From Escarpia spicata (taxonomy: Eukaryota > Annelida > Polychaeta > Sabellida > Siboglinidae), in assembly GCA_963995525.1 (NCBI GenBank), contig OZ023207.1:2371344-2435343 (forward strand): DNA of 64,000 bases. Reading direction: 5' to 3'. Positions 34,080-50,700 of the stretch are shown here, piece by piece (within the stretch, counting starts at the first letter, position 1; each line of letters opens with the position of its first letter). Under the pieces are notes generated by a model that saw only the letters and a program-made list of their open reading frames with translations, did no database searches and was not told the DNA's origin. The position numbers and the translations under genes were made by a program.

Positions 34080-35230
34080 ATTATAATGTAAAGAGTTTCA
34101 CATTGTTGAGTCAGTTCGGTTTTATTTTGTGAACTTTTCCTTCATGCCAGCGCAGTGGAGGCTTAGTTGGAGGGCAGTTTGCGCTAGCTGATCCCACCTT
34201 GCCTAAATGATAAAATCACATCAGATTCCGATATCTCGCCCTTGAAAACATACTTATTGAGGCCAACATCATCATTCTACTGTATTTAGAACGGCAAAAT
34301 CTACAGTTTAGTTCTGCGCGGCGGCCATATTGGATGCTCCAAAAAGCCAAGCGGGTAGCAATTGGCCACCCTGCCAACATTTCATCTACACACCAAGTAC
34401 TATCGAAACATACAAAAAACTGATTGTAAACAGACATTGCAAGGTTTTCTAGAAGTATGGGCTCCTGCTACTGGTCTTTAATAAAATCGAAGATTTAAAA
34501 TGCTTTCGTTGTATTATCACCTGAAAACTGAAAATACACAGTTATGTTAACATGGCGGCCATTTTTAAAATATAACAGCCATCTTTGATGTTCCTGTACA
34601 TTTGGAGTGCGTAAAATATAGCAGCCATCTTTGATGCTCATGTATATTTGGAGTGCGTACAATTATAGCAGCCATCTTTGATGTTCATGTATATTTGGAG
34701 TGCGCAAAAACAAGACTTTAAACTGGCGAGCTCGAATTGTTTTTTAATATTTATATCCCCCAAAATATTTGAAAAAATTTCGGCCACTTTGACTCCACCT
34801 ACTTATAAAAAATGATACTGTTGGGGGCGATACGCCTACCAGCCAAGGATACTTTAAGCCTAGGCAGGCGTTTTGTCCCGCCGTTTTGGCACGATCCGCA
34901 GACATCATTATGCTTTTGTAGCCACACATGGGAAGGTAATGATGAGTTCCCCGTCGACGGTGCCGCTGAAAGTTGAACTGGAAACTCATATCCATATCCA
35001 CACAATGACGATGGCCTCGTATGACCAAATGCCTTCTGATTTCAGACGTCTAGCATACGACATGGCAATGACCACGAGGAGAGGCCACCACTCGTTCAAC
35101 CAGACGCACAACTTGGTCTGAAAAAACCGGCTGATGGACGGGCGGTTGCGTATTTAATAATGTTCAAGTTAGCCGCTGTTACATGGTGCGCCATTTTGAG
35201 ACAACACTATTTGATAGTCTCCTGCGTTTT
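34080..35230. other. Unannotated sequence with a 3-copy short repeat
   Basis: No gene recognised. At 34555-34705 a unit of about 56 bp containing AGCAGCCATCTTTGATG, CATGTATATTTGGAGTGCG is present about three times. GGCGGCCAT words also occur at 34320 and 34553. Open frames around 34744-35121 show no motif. Confidence 0.5.
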
Positions 35231-35261
35231 TGATATATATATATGTATATGTAGGAACCTA

Positions 35262-35640
35262 AGTTCATCTGTTTTACAACAACTTGTTATCCCTAAAACT
35301 AAGTTTAACATTGGCAAACGTCTTTTTCTGTAGCTGTATCAAAAATTCGGAATTATCTCCAAATCACCTTAAATTCATCTGAAAACAAAGCTACATTTCG
35401 TGATAAACTCAAGACTTATTTGTTTCAAATTGCATTCCCAACATATACCTTAGCCGGAACCTCGCTCCAGTGATTCCAATTGCGAGCTCAGATGTATCGA
35501 AGTTATACAAGTTTCTTAATATCACATATATTATACACGGGGACTCAAATCAAATACTTACACACTCAAAACGGCTGTAGAATGCTAGCCTGGTAAAACA
35601 AACACACACGTATAGATGTCGTGTTATTGTGTATTACAGT
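35262..35640 (+). pseudogene. LINE RT C-terminal remnant and 3' tail
   Basis: The frame RNLSSSVLQQLVIPKTK then FNIGKR is followed, after a one-base shift, by SVAVSKIRNYL, SSENKATFRDKLKTYLF and QIAFP. This matches the last region of CR1/L2-like polymerases (NLRSS, VPKT, FSV..IWN.LP, FK..LKT.LF..AF). It is a different, more degraded family member than the one at 14445. Non-coding sequence to about 35640 (ending ATGTCGTGTTATTGTGTATT) resembles a LINE 3' end. The 70-bp satellite starts about 60 bp later. Confidence 0.7.
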
Positions 35641-35701
35641 TTTAACAACGTTGTCAGTACAAAGTGCTGTGCAGGTGACTCTGTGCTTAATAGCTCGATA
35701 T

Positions 35702-38700
35702 TGATTTGTGAATTGATGTGGGAGTATGATCAACACATACATACAATACTCATTGTTATGTAGTATAATGTTTATTTGTGAATTGATGTGGGAGTATGAT
35801 CAACACATACATACAATACTCATTGTTATGTAGTGTAATGTTTATTTGTGAATAGAAGTGGGAGTATGATCAACAAATAAATACAACACTCATTGTTATG
35901 TAGTGTAATGATTATTTGTGAATTGATGTGGGAGTATGATCAACACATAAATACAACACTCATTGTTATGTAGTGTAATGTTTATTTGTGTATTGATGTG
36001 GGAGTATGATCAACACATAAATACAACACTCATTGTTATGTAGTGTAATGTTTATTTGTGAATTTATGTGGGAGTATGATCAACACATAAATACAACACT
36101 CATTGTTATGTAGTGTAGTGTTTATTTGTGAATTGATGTGGGAGTATGATCAACACATACATACAGCACTCATTGTTATGTAGTGTAATGTTTATTTGTG
36201 AATTGATGTGGGAGTATGATCAACACATAAATACAACACTCATTGTTATGTAGTGTAATGTTTATTTGTGAATTGATGTGGGAGTATGATCAACACATAC
36301 ATACAACACTCATTGTTATGTAGTGTAATGTTTATTTGTGAATTTATGTGGGAGTATGATCAACACATAAATACAACACTCATTGTTATGTAGTGTAGTG
36401 TTTATTTGTGAATTGATGTGGGAGTATGATCAACACATACATACAACACTCATTGTTATGTAGTGTAATGTTTATTTGTGAATTGATGTGGGAGTATGAT
36501 CAACACATAAATACAACACTCATTGTTATGTAGTGTAATGTTTATTTGTGAATTTATGTGGGAGTATGATCAACACATACATACAACACTCATTGTTATG
36601 TAGTGTAATGTTTATTTGTGAATTGATGTGGGAGTATGATCAACACATAAATACAACACTCATTGTTATGTAGTGTAATGTTTATTTGTGAATTGATGTG
36701 GGAGTATGATCAACACATACATACAACACTCATTGTTATGTAGTGTAATGTTTATTTGTGAATTTATGTGGGAGTATGATCAACACATACATACAACACT
36801 CATTGTTATGTAGTGTAATGTTTATTTGTGAATTGATGTGGGAGTATGATCAACACATAAATACAACACTCATTGTTATGTAGTGTAATGTTTATTTGTG
36901 AATTGATGTGGGAGTATGATCAACACATACATACAAAACTCATTGTTATGTAGTGTAATGTTTATTTGTGAATTGATGTGGGAGTATGATCAACACATAA
37001 ATACAACACTCATTGTTATGTAGTGTAATGTTTATTTGTGAATTTATGTGGGAGTATGATCAACACATAAATACAACACTCATTGTTATGTAGTGTAGTG
37101 TTTATTTGTGAATTGATGTGGGAGTATGATCAACACATACATATAGCACTCATTGTTATGTAGTGTAATGTTTATTTGTGAATTGATGTGGGAGTATGAT
37201 CAACACATACATACAGCACTCATTGTTATGTAGTGTAATGTTTATTTGTGAATTGATGTGGGAGTATGATCAACACATAAATACAACACTCATTGTTATG
37301 TAGTGTAATGTTTATTTGTGAATTGATGTGGGAGTATGATCAACAAATAAATACAACACTCATTGTTATGTAGTGTAGTGTTTATTTGTGAATTGATGTG
37401 GGAGTATGATCAACACATCAATACAACACTCATTGTTATGTACTGTAGTATTTATTTGTGAATTGATGTGGGAGTATGATCAACAAATACATACAACACT
37501 CATTGTTATGTAGTGTAGTGTTTATTTGTGAATTGATGTGGGAGTATGATCAACAAATACATACAACACTCATTGTTATGTAGTGTAGTGTTTATTTATG
37601 AATTTATGTGGGAGTATGATCAACACATAAATACAACACTCATTGTTATGTAGTGTAATGTTTATTTGTGAATTGATGTGGGAGTATGATCAACACATAA
37701 ATACAACACTCATTGTTATGTAGTGTAATGTTTATTTGTGAATTGATGTGGGAGTATGATCAACAAATAATGCAACACTCATTGTTATGTAGTGTAATGT
37801 TTATTTGTGAATTGATGTGGGAGTATGATCAACAAATAAATGCAACACTCATTGTTATGTAGTGTAATGTTTATTTGTGAATTGATGTGGGAGTATGATC
37901 AACAAATACATACAACACTCATTGTTATGTAGTGTAGTGTTTATTTGTGAATTGATGTGGGAGTATGATCAACAAATACATACAACACTCGTTGTTATGT
38001 AGTGTAGTGTTTATTTGTGAATTGATGTGGGAAAATGATCAACAAATACATACAACACTCATTGTTATGTAGTGTAGTGTTTATTTGTGAATTGATGTGG
38101 GAGTATGATCAACACATAAATACAACACTCATTGTTATGTAGTGTAATGTTTATTTGTGAATTGATGTGGGAGTATGATCAACACATACATACAACACTC
38201 ATTGTTATGTAGTGTAGTGTTTATTTGTGAATTGATGTGGGAGTATGATCAACACATAAATACAACACTCATTGTTATGTAGTGTAGTGTTTATTTGTGA
38301 ATTGATGTGGGAGTATGATCAACACATACATACAACACTCATTGTTATGTAGTGTAATGTTTATTTGTGAATTGATGTGGGAGTATGATCAACACATAAA
38401 TACAACACTCATTGTTATGTAGTGTAATGTTTATTTGTGAATTGATGTGGGAGTATGATCAACACATAAATACAACACTCATTGTTATGTAGTGTAATGT
38501 TTATTTGTGAATTGATGTGGGAGTATGATCAACACATACATACAACACTCATTGTTATGTAGTGTAATGTTTATTTGTGAATTTATGTGGGAGTATGATC
38601 AACACATACATACAACACTCATTGTTATGTAGTGTAATGTTTATTTGTGAATTGATGTGGGAGTATGATCAACACATAAATACAACACTCATTGTTATGT

Positions 38701-41700
38701 AGTGTAATGTTTATTTGTGAATTGATGTGGGAGTATGATCAACACATACATACAAAACTCATTGTTATGTAGTGTAATGTTTATTTGTGAATTGATGTGG
38801 GAGTATGATCAACACATAAATACAACACTCATTGTTATGTAGTGTAATGTTTATTTGTGAATTTATGTGGGAGTATGATCAACACATAAATACAACACTC
38901 ATTGTTATGTAGTGTAGTGTTTATTTGTGAATTGATGTGGGAGTATGATCAACACATACATATAGCACTCATTGTTATGTAGTGTAATGTTTATTTGTGA
39001 ATTGATGTGGGAGTATGATCAACACATAAATACAACACTCATTGTTATGTAGTGTAATGTTTATTTGTGAATTGATGTGGGAGTATGATCAACACATACA
39101 TACAACACTCATTGTTATGTAGTGTAATGTTTATTTGTGAATTTATGTGGGAGTATGATCAACACATAAATACAACACTCATTGTTATGTAGTGTAGTGT
39201 TTATTTGTGAATTGATGTGGGAGTATGATCAACACATACATACAGCACTCATTGTTATGTAGTGTAATGTTTATTTGTGAATTGATGTGGGAGTATGAGC
39301 AACACATAAATACAACACTCATTGTTATGTAGTGTAATGTTTATTTGTGAATTGATGTGGGAGTATGATCAACAAATAAATACAACACTCATTGTTATGT
39401 AGTGTAGTGTTTATTTGTGAATTGATGTGGGAGTATGATCAACACATCAATACAACACTCATTGTTATGTACTGTAGTATTTATTTGTGAATTGATGTGG
39501 GAGTATGATCAACAAATACATACAACACTCATTGTTATGTAGTGTAGTGTTTATTTGTGAATTGATGTGGGAGTATGATCAACAAATACATACAACACTC
39601 ATTGTTATGTAGTGTAGTGTTTATTTATGAATTGATGTGGGAGTATGATCAACACATAAATACAACACTCATTGTTATGTAGTGTAATGTTTATTTGTGA
39701 ATTGATGTGGGAGTATGATCAACACATAAATACAACACTCATTGTTATGTAGTGTAATGTTTATTTGTGAATTGATGTGGGAGTATGATCAACAAATAAT
39801 GCAACACTCATTGTTATGTAGTGTAATGTTTATTTGTGAATTGATGTGGGAGTATGATCAACAAATAAATGCAACACTCATTGTTATGTAGTGTAATGTT
39901 TATTTGTGAATTGATGTGGGAGTATGATCAACAAATACATACAACACTCATTTTTATGTAGTGTAGTGTTTATTTGTGAATTGATGTGGGAGTATGATCA
40001 ACAAATACATACAACACTCGTTGTTATGTAGTGTAGTGTTTATTTGTGAATTGATGTGGGAAAATGATCAACAAATACATACAACACTCATTGTTATGTA
40101 GTGTAGTGTTTATATGTGAATTGATGTGGGAGTATGATCAACACATAAATACAACACTCATTGTTATGTAGTGTAATGTTTATTTGTGAATTGATGTGGG
40201 AGTATGATCAACACATACATACAACACTCATTGTTATGTAGTGTAGTGTTTATTTGTGAATTGATGTGGGAGTATGATCAACAAATACATACAACACTCA
40301 TTGTTATGTAGTGTAGTGTTTATTTATGAATTGATGTGGGAGTATGATCAACACATAAATACAACACTCATTGTTATGTAGTGTAATGTTTATTTGTGAA
40401 TTGATGTGGGAGTATGATCAACACATAAATACAACACTCATTGTTATGTAGTGTAATGTTTATTTGTGAATTGATGTGGGAGTATGATCAACAAATAATG
40501 CAACACTCATTGTTATGTAGTGTAATGTTTATTTGTGAATTGATGTGGGAGTATGATCAACAAATAAATGCAACACTCATTGTTATGTAGTGTAATGTTT
40601 ATTTGTGAATTGATGTGGGAGTATGATCAACAAATACATACAACACTCATTGTTATGTAGTGTAGTGTTTATTTGTGAATTGATGTGGGAGTATGATCAA
40701 CAAATACATACAACACTCGTTGTTATGTAGTGTAGTGTTTATTTGTGAATTGATGTGGGAAAATGATCAACAAATACATACAACACTCATTGTTATGTAG
40801 TGTAGTGTTTATTTGTGAATTGATGTGGGAGTATGATCAACACATAAATACAACACTCATTGTTATGTAGTGTAATGTTTATTTGTGAATTGATGTGGGA
40901 GTATGATCAACACATACATACAACACTCATTGTTATGTAGTGTAGTGTTTATTTGTGAATTGATGTGGGAGTATGATCAACACATAAATACAACACTCAT
41001 TGTTATGTAGTGTAGTGTTTATTTGTGAATTGATGTGGGAGTATGATCAACACATACATACAACACTCATTGTTATGTAGTGTAATGTTTATTTGTGAAT
41101 TGATGTGGGAGTATGATCAACACATAAATACAACACTCATTGTTATGTAGTGTAATGTTTATTTGTGAATTGATGTGGGAATATGATCAACAAATAAATG
41201 CAACACTCATTGTTATCTAGTGTAATGTTTATTTGTGAATTGATGTGGGAGTATGATCAACACATACATACAGCACTCATGATTATGTAGTGTAATGTTT
41301 ATTTGTGAATTGATGTGGGAGTATGATCAACAAATACATACAATACTCGTTGTTATGCAGTGTAATGTTTATTTGTGAATTGATGTGGGAGTATGATCAA
41401 CACATAAATACAACACTCATTGTTATGTAGTGTAGTGTTTATTTGTGAATAGTTGTGGGAGTATGATCAACAAATAAATACAACACTCATTGTTATGTAG
41501 TGTAATGTTTATTTGTGAATTGATGTGGGAGTATGATCAACACATCAACACAACACTCATTGTGATGTAGTGTAATGTTTATTTGTGAATTGATGTGGGA
41601 GTATGATCAACACATAAATACAACACTCATTGTTATGTAGTGTAATGTTTATTTGTGAATTGATGTGGGAGAATGACCAACACATCAACACAACACTCAT

Positions 41701-44700
41701 TGTGATGTAGTGTAATGTTTATTTGTGAATTGATGTGGGAGTATGATCAACACATAAATACAACACTCATTGTTATGTAGTGTAATGTTTATTTGTGAAT
41801 TGATGTGGGAGTATGATCAACACATACATACAACACTCATTGTTATGTAGTGTAGTGTTTATTTGTGAATTGATGTGGGAGTATGATCAACAAATACATA
41901 CAACACTCATTGTTATGTAGTGTAGTGTTTATTTATGAATTGATGTGGGAGTATGATCAACACATAAATACAACACTCATTGTTATGTAGTGTAATGTTT
42001 ATTTGTGAATTGATGTGGGAGTATGATCAACACATAAATACAACACTCATTGTTATGTAGTGTAATGTTTATTTGTGAATTGATGTGGGAGTATGATCAA
42101 CAAATAATGCAACACTCATTGTTATGTAGTGTAATGTTTATTTGTGAATTGATGTGGGAGTATGATCAACAAATAAATGCAACACTCATTGTTATGTAGT
42201 GTAATGTTTATTTGTGAATTGATGTGGGAGTATGATCAACAAATACATACAACACTCATTGTTATGTAGTGTAGTGTTTATTTGTGAATTGATGTGGGAG
42301 TATGATCAACAAATACATACAACATTCGTTGTTATGTAGTGTAGTGTTTATTTGTGAATTGATGTGGGAAAATGATCAACAAATACATACAACACTCATT
42401 GTTATGTAGTGTAGTGTTTATTTGTGAATTGATGTGGGAGTATGATCAACACATAAATACAACACTCATTGTTATGTAGTGTAATGTTTATTTGTGAATT
42501 GATGTGGGAGTATGATCAACACATACATACAACACTCATTGTTATGTAGTGTAGTGTTTATTTGTGAATTGATGTGGGAGTATGATCAACAAATACATAC
42601 AACACTCGTTGTTATGTAGTGTAGTGTTTATTTGTGAATTGATGTGGGAAAATGATCAACAAATACATACAACACTCATTGTTATGTAGTGTAGTGTTTA
42701 TTTGTGAATTGATGTGGGAGTATGATCAACACATAAATACAACACTCATTGTTATGTAGTGTAATGTTTATTTGTGAATTGATGTGGGAGTATGATCAAC
42801 ACATACATACAACACTCATTGTTATGTAGTGTAGTGTTTATTTGTGAATTGATGTGGGAGTATGATCAACACATAAATACAACACTCATTGTTATGTAGT
42901 GTAGTGTTTATTTGTGAATTGATGTGGGAGTATGATCAACACATACATACAACACTCATTGTTATGTAGTGTAATGTTTATTTGTGAATTGATGTGGGAG
43001 TATGATCAACACATAAATACAACACTCATTGTTATGTAGTGTAATGTTTATTTGTGAATTGATGTGGGAATATGATCAACAAATAAATGCAACACTCATT
43101 GTTATCTAGTGTAATGTTTATTTGTGAATTGATGTGGGAGTATGATCAACACATACATACAGCACTCATGTTTATGTAGTGTAATGTTTATTTGTGAATT
43201 GATGTGGGAGTATGATCAACAAATACATACAATACTCGTTGTTATGCAGTGTAATGTTTATTTGTGAATTGATGTGGGAGTATGATCAACACATAAATAC
43301 AACACTCATTGTTATGTAGTGTAGTGTTTATTTGTGAATAGTTGTGGGAGTATGATCAACAAATAAATACAACACTCATTGTTATGTAGTGTAATGTTTA
43401 TTTGTGAATTGATGTGGGAGTATGATCAACACATCAACACAACACTCATTGTGATGTAGTGTAATGTTTATTTGTGAATTGATGTGGGAGTATGATCAAC
43501 ACATAAATACAACACTCATTGTTATGTAGTGTAATGTTTATTTGTGAATTGATGTGGGAGAATGACCAACACATCAACACAACACTCATTGTGATGTAGT
43601 GTAATGTTTATTTGTGAATTGATGTGGGAGTATGATCAACACATAAATACAACACTCATTGTTATGTAGTGTAATGTTTATTTGTGAATTGATGTGGGAG
43701 TATGATCAACACATACATACAACACTCATTGTTATGTAGTGTAGTGTTTATTTGTGAATTGATGTGGGAGTATGATCAACAAATACATACAACACTCATT
43801 GTTATGTAGTGTAGTGTTTATTTATGAATTGATGTGGGAGTATGATCAACACATAAATACAACACTCATTGTTATGTAGTGTAATGTTTATTTGTGAATT
43901 GATGTGGGAGTATGATCAACACATAAATACAACACTCATTGTTATGTAGTGTAATGTTTATTTGTGAATTGATGTGGGAGTATGATCAACAAATAATGCA
44001 ACACTCATTGTTATGTAGTGTAATGTTTATTTGTGAATTGATGTGGGAGTATGATCAACAAATAAATGCAACACTCATTGTTATGTAGTGTAATGTTTAT
44101 TTGTGAATTGATGTGGGAGTATGATCAACAAATACATACAACACTCATTGTTATGTAGTGTAGTGTTTATTTGTGAATTGATGTGGGAGTATGATCAACA
44201 AATACATACAACACTCGTTGTTATGTAGTGTAGTGTTTATTTGTGAATTGATGTGGGAAAATGATCAACAAATACATACAACACTCATTGTTATGTAGTG
44301 TAGTGTTTATTTGTGAATTGATGTGGGAGTATGATCAACACATAAATACAACACTCATTGTTATGTAGTGTAATGTTTATTTGTGAATTGATGTGGGAGT
44401 ATGATCAACACATACATACAACACTCATTGTTATGTAGTGTAGTGTTTATTTGTGAATTGATGTGGGAGTATGATCAACACATAAATACAACACTCATTG
44501 TTATGTAGTGTAGTGTTTATTTGTGAATTGATGTGGGAGTATGATCAAAACATACATACAACACTCATTGTTATGTAGTGTAATGTTTATTTGTGAATTG
44601 ATGTGGGAGTATGATCAACACATAAATACAACACTCATTGTTATGTAGTGTAATGTTTATTTGTGAATTGATGTGGGAATATGATCAACAAATAAATGCA

Positions 44701-47700
44701 ACACTCATTGTTATCTAGTGTAATGTTTATTTGTGAATTGATGTGGGAGTATGATCAACACATACATACAGCACTCATGTTTATGTAGTGTAATGTTTAT
44801 TTGTGAATTGATGTGGGAGTATGATCAACAAATACATACAATACTCGTTGTTATGCAGTGTAATGTTTATTTGTGAATTGATGTGGGAGTATGATCAACA
44901 CATAAATACAACACTCATTGTTATGTAGTGTAGTGTTTATTTGTGAATAGTTGTGGGAGTATGATCAACAAATAAATACAACACTCATTGTTATGTAGTG
45001 TAATGTTTATTTGTGAATTGATGTGTGAGTATGATCAACACATCAACACAACACTCATTGTGATGTAGTGTAATGTTTATTTGTGAATTGATGTGGGAGT
45101 ATGATCAACACATAAATACAACACTCATTGTTATGTAGTGTAGTGTTTATTTGTGAATTTATGTGGGAGTATGATCAACACATAAATACAACACTCATTG
45201 TTATGTAGTGTAGTGTTTATTTGTGAATAGTTGTGGGAGTATGATCAACAAATAAATACAACACTCATTGTTATGTAGTGTAATGTTTATTTGTGAATTG
45301 ATGTGGGAGAATGACCAACACATCAACACAACACTCATTGTGATGTAGTGTAATGTTTATTTGTGAATTGATGTGGGAGTATGATCAACACATAAATACA
45401 ACACTCATTGTTATGTAGTGTAGTGTTTATTTGTGAATTGATGTGGGAGTATGATCAACACATAAATACAACACTCATTGTTATGTAGTGTAGTGTTTAT
45501 TTGTGAATAGTTGTGGGAGTATGATCAACAAATAAATATAACACTCATTGTTATGTAGTGTAATGTTTATTTGTGAATTGATGTGGGAGTATGACCAACA
45601 CATCAACACAACACTCATTGTGATGTAGTGTAATGTTTATTTGTGAATTGATGTGGGAGTATGATCAACACATAAATACAACACTCATTGTTATGTAGTG
45701 TAGTGTTTATTTGTGAATTTATGTGGGAGTATGATCAACGAATAAATACAACACTCATTGTTATGTAGTGTAATGATTATTTGTGAATTGATGTGGGAGT
45801 ATGATCAACAAATAAATACAACACTCATTGTTATGTAGTGTAGTGTTTATTTGTGAATTGATGTGAGAGTATGATCAACAAATAAATACAACACTCATTG
45901 TTATGTAGTGTAATGATTATTTGTGAATTGATGTGGGAGTATGATCAACAAATAAATACTACACTCATTGTTATGTAGTGTAATGTTTATTTGTGAATTG
46001 ATGTGGGAGTATGATCAACACATACATACAGCACTCATTGTTATGTAGTGTAATGTTTATTTGTGAATTGATGTGGGAGTATGATCAACACATACACACA
46101 GCACTCATTGTTATGTAGTGTAATGTTTATTTGTGAATTGATGTGGGAGTATGATCAACAAATACATACAACACTCATTGTTATGTAGTGTAATGTTTAT
46201 TTGTGAATTGATGTGGGAGTATGATCAACACATAAATACAACACTCATTGTTATGTAGTGTAATGTTTATTTGTGAATTGATGTGGGAGTATGATCAACA
46301 AATAAATACAACACTCATTGTTATGTAGTGTAGTGTTTATTTGTGAATTGATGTGGGAGTATGATCAACACATCAATACAACACTCATTGTTATGTACTG
46401 TAGTATTTATTTGTGAATTGATGTGGGAGTATGATCAACAAATACATACAACACTCATTGTTATGTAATGTAGTGTTTATTTATGAATTGATGTGGGAGT
46501 ATGATCAACACATAAATACAACACTCATTGTTATGTAGTGTAATGTTTATTTGTGAATTGATGTGGGAGTATGATCAATACATAAATACAACACTCATTG
46601 TTATGTAGTGTAATGTTTATTTGTGAATTGATGTGGGAGTATGATCAACAAATAATGCAACACTCATTGTTATGTAGTGTAATGTTTATTTGTGAATTGA
46701 TGTGGGAGTATGATCAACAAATAAATGCAACACTCATTGTTATGTAGTGTAATGTTTATTTGTGAATTGATGTGGGAGTATGATCAACAAATACATACAA
46801 CACTCATTGTTATGTAGTGTAGTGTTTATTTGTGAATTGATGTGGGAGTATGATCAACAAATACATACAACACTCGTTGTTATGTAGTGTAGTGTTTATT
46901 TGTGAATTGATGTGGGAAAATGATCAACAAATACATACAACACTCATTGTTATGTAGTGTAGTGTTTATTTGTGAATTGATGTGGGAGTATGATCAACAC
47001 ATAAATACAACACTCATTGTTATGTAGTGTAGTGTTTATTTGTGAATTTATGTGGGAGTATGATCAACACATAAATACAACACTCATTGTTATGTAGTGT
47101 AATGTTTATTTGTGAATTGATGTGGGAGTATGATCAACACATAAATACAACACTCATTGTTATGTAGTGTAGTGTTTATTTGTGAATTTATGTGGGAGTA
47201 TGATCAACACATAAATACAACACTCATTGTTATGTAGTGTAATGTTTATTTGTGAATTGATGTGGGAGTATGATCAACAAATAAATACAACACTCATTGT
47301 TATCTAGTGTAATGTTTATTTGTGAATTGATGTGGGAGTATGATCAACAAATACATACAACACTCATTGTTATGTAGTGTAGTGTTTATTTGTGAATTGA
47401 TGTGGGAGTATGATCAACACATAAATACAACACTCATTGTTATGTAGTGTAATGTTTATTTGTGAATTGATGTGGGAGTATGATCAACAAATAAATGCAA
47501 CACTCATTGTTATCTAGTGTAATGTTTATTTGTGAATTGATGTGGGAGTATGATCAACACATACATACAGCACTCATTGTTATGTAGTGTAATGTTTATT
47601 TGTGAATTGATGTGGGAGTATGATCAACAAATACATACAATACTCGTTGTTATGCAGTGTAATGTTTATTTGTGAATTGATGTGGGAGTATGATCAACAC

Positions 47701-50700
47701 ATAAATACAACACTCATTGTTATGTAGTGTAATGTTTATTTGTGAATTGATGTGGGAGTATGATCAACACATAAATACAACACTCATTGTTATGTAGTGT
47801 AGTGTTTATTTGTGAATAGTTGTGGGAGTATGATCAAAAAATAAATACAACACTCATTGTTATGTAGTGTAATGTTTATTTGTGAATTGATGTGGGAGTA
47901 TGACCAACACATCAATACAACACTCATTGTGATGTAGTGTAATGTTTATTTGTGAATTGATGTGGGAGTATGATCAACAAATACATACAACACTCATTGT
48001 TATGTAATGTAGTGTTTATTTATGAATTGATGTGGGAGTATGATCAACACATAAATACAACACTCATTGTTATGTAGTGTAATGTTTATTTGTGAATTGA
48101 TGTGGGAGTATGATCAACACATAAATACAACACTCATTGTTATGTAGTGTAATGTTTATTTGTGAATTGATGTGGGAGTATGATCAACAAATAATACAAC
48201 ACTCATTGTTATGTAGTGTAATGTTTATTTGTGAATTGATGTGGGAGTATGATCAACAAATAAATGCAACACTCATTGTTATGTAGTGTAATGTTTATTT
48301 GTGAATTGATGTGGGAGTATGATCAACAAATACATACAACACTCATTGTTATGTAGTGTAGTGTTTATTTGTGAATTGATGTGGGAGTATGATCAACAAA
48401 TACATACAACACTCGTTGTTATGTAGTGTAGTGTTTATTTGTGAATTGATGTGGGAAAATGATCAACAAATACATACAACACTCATTGTTATGTAGTGTA
48501 GTGTTTATTTGTGAATTGATGTGGGAGTATGATCAACACATAAATACAACACTCATTGTTATGTAGTGTAGTGTTTATTTGTGAATTTATGTGGGAGTAT
48601 GATCAACATATAAATACAACACTCATTGTTATGTAGTGTAATGTTTATTTGTGAATTGATGTGGGAGTATGATCAACACATAAATACAACACTCATTGTT
48701 ATGTAGTGTAGTGTTTATTTGTGAATTTATGTGGGAGTATGATCAACACATAAATACAACACTCATTGTTATGTAGTGTAATGTTTATTTGTGAATTGAT
48801 GTGGGAGTATGATCAACAAATAAATACAACACTCATTGTTATCTAGTGTAATGTTTATTTGTGAATTGATGTGGGAGTATGATCAACAAATACATACAAC
48901 ACTCATTGTTATGTAGTGTAGTGTTTATTTGTGAATTGATGTGGGAATATGATCAACACATAAATACAACACTCATTGTTATGTAGTGTAATGTTTATTT
49001 GTGAATTGATGTGGGAGTATGATCAACAAATAAATGCAACACTCATTGTTATCTAGTGTAATGTTTATTTGTGAATTGATGTGGGAGTATGATCAACACA
49101 TACATACAGCACTCATTGTTATGTAGTGTAATGTTTATTTGTGAATTGATGTGGGAGTATGATCAACAAATACATACAATACTCGTTGTTATGCAGTGTA
49201 ATGTTTATTTGTGAATTGATGTGGGAGTATGATCAACACATAAATACAACACTCATTGTTATGTAGTGTAATGTTTATTTGTGAATTGATGTGATCAACA
49301 CATAAATACAACACTCATTGTTATGTAGTGTAGTGTTTATTTGTGAATAGTTGTGGGAGTATGATCAAAAAATAAATACAACACTCATTGTTATGTAGTG
49401 TAATGTTTATTTGTGAATTGATGTGGGAGTATGACCAACACATCAATACAACACTCATTGTGATGTAGTGTAATGTTTATTTGTGAATTGATGTGGGAGT
49501 ATGATCAACACATAAATACAACACTCATTGTTATGTAGTGTAGTGTTTATTTGTGAATTTATGTGGGAGTATGATCAACAAATAAATACAACACTCATTG
49601 TTATGTAGTGTAATGATTATTTGTGAATTGATGTGGGAGTATGATCAACAAATAAATACAACACTCATTGTTATGTAGTGTAGTGTTTATTTGTGAATTG
49701 ATGTGAGAGTATGATCAACAAATAAATACAACACTCATTGTTATGTAGTGTAATGATTATTTGTGAATTGATGTGGGAGTATGATCAACAAATACACACA
49801 ACACTCATTGTTATGTAGTGTAGTGTTTATTTGTGAATTGATGTGGGAGTATGATCAACACATAAATACAACACTCACTGTTATGTAGTGCAATGTTTAT
49901 ATGTGAATTGATGTGGGAGTATGATCAACAAATACATACAACACTCATTGTTATGTAGTGTAGTGTTTATTTGTGAATTGATGTGGGAGTATGATCAACA
50001 CATAAATACAACACTCATTGTTATGTAGTGTAATGTTTATTTGTGAATTGATGTGGGAGTATGATCAACAAATAAATGCAACACTCATTGTTATCTAGTG
50101 TAATGTTTATTTGTGAATTGATGTGGGAGTATGATCAACACATACATACAGCACTCATTGTTATGTAGTGTAATGTTTATTTGTGAATTGATGTGGGAGT
50201 ATGATCAACAAATACATACAATACTCGTTGTTATGCTGTGTAATGTTTATTTGTGAATTGATGTGGGAGTATGATCAACACATAAATACAACACTCATTG
50301 TTATGTAGTGTAGTGTTTATTTGTGAATTGATGTGGGAGTATGATCAACACATAAATACAACCCTCATTGTTATGTAGTGTAGTGTTTATTTGTGAATAG
50401 TTGTGGGAGTATGATCAAAAAATAAATACAACACTCATTGTTATGTAGTGTAATGTTTATTTGTGAATTGATGTGGGAGTATGACCAACACATCAATACA
50501 ACACTCATTGTGATGTAGTGTAATGTTTATTTGTGAATTGATGTGGGAGTATGATCAACACATAAATACAACACTCATTGTTATGTAGTGTAGTGTTTAT
50601 TTGTGAATTTATGTGGGAGTATGATCAACAAATAAATACAACACTCATTGTTATGTAGTGTAATGATTATTTGTGAATTGATGTGGGAGTATGATCAACA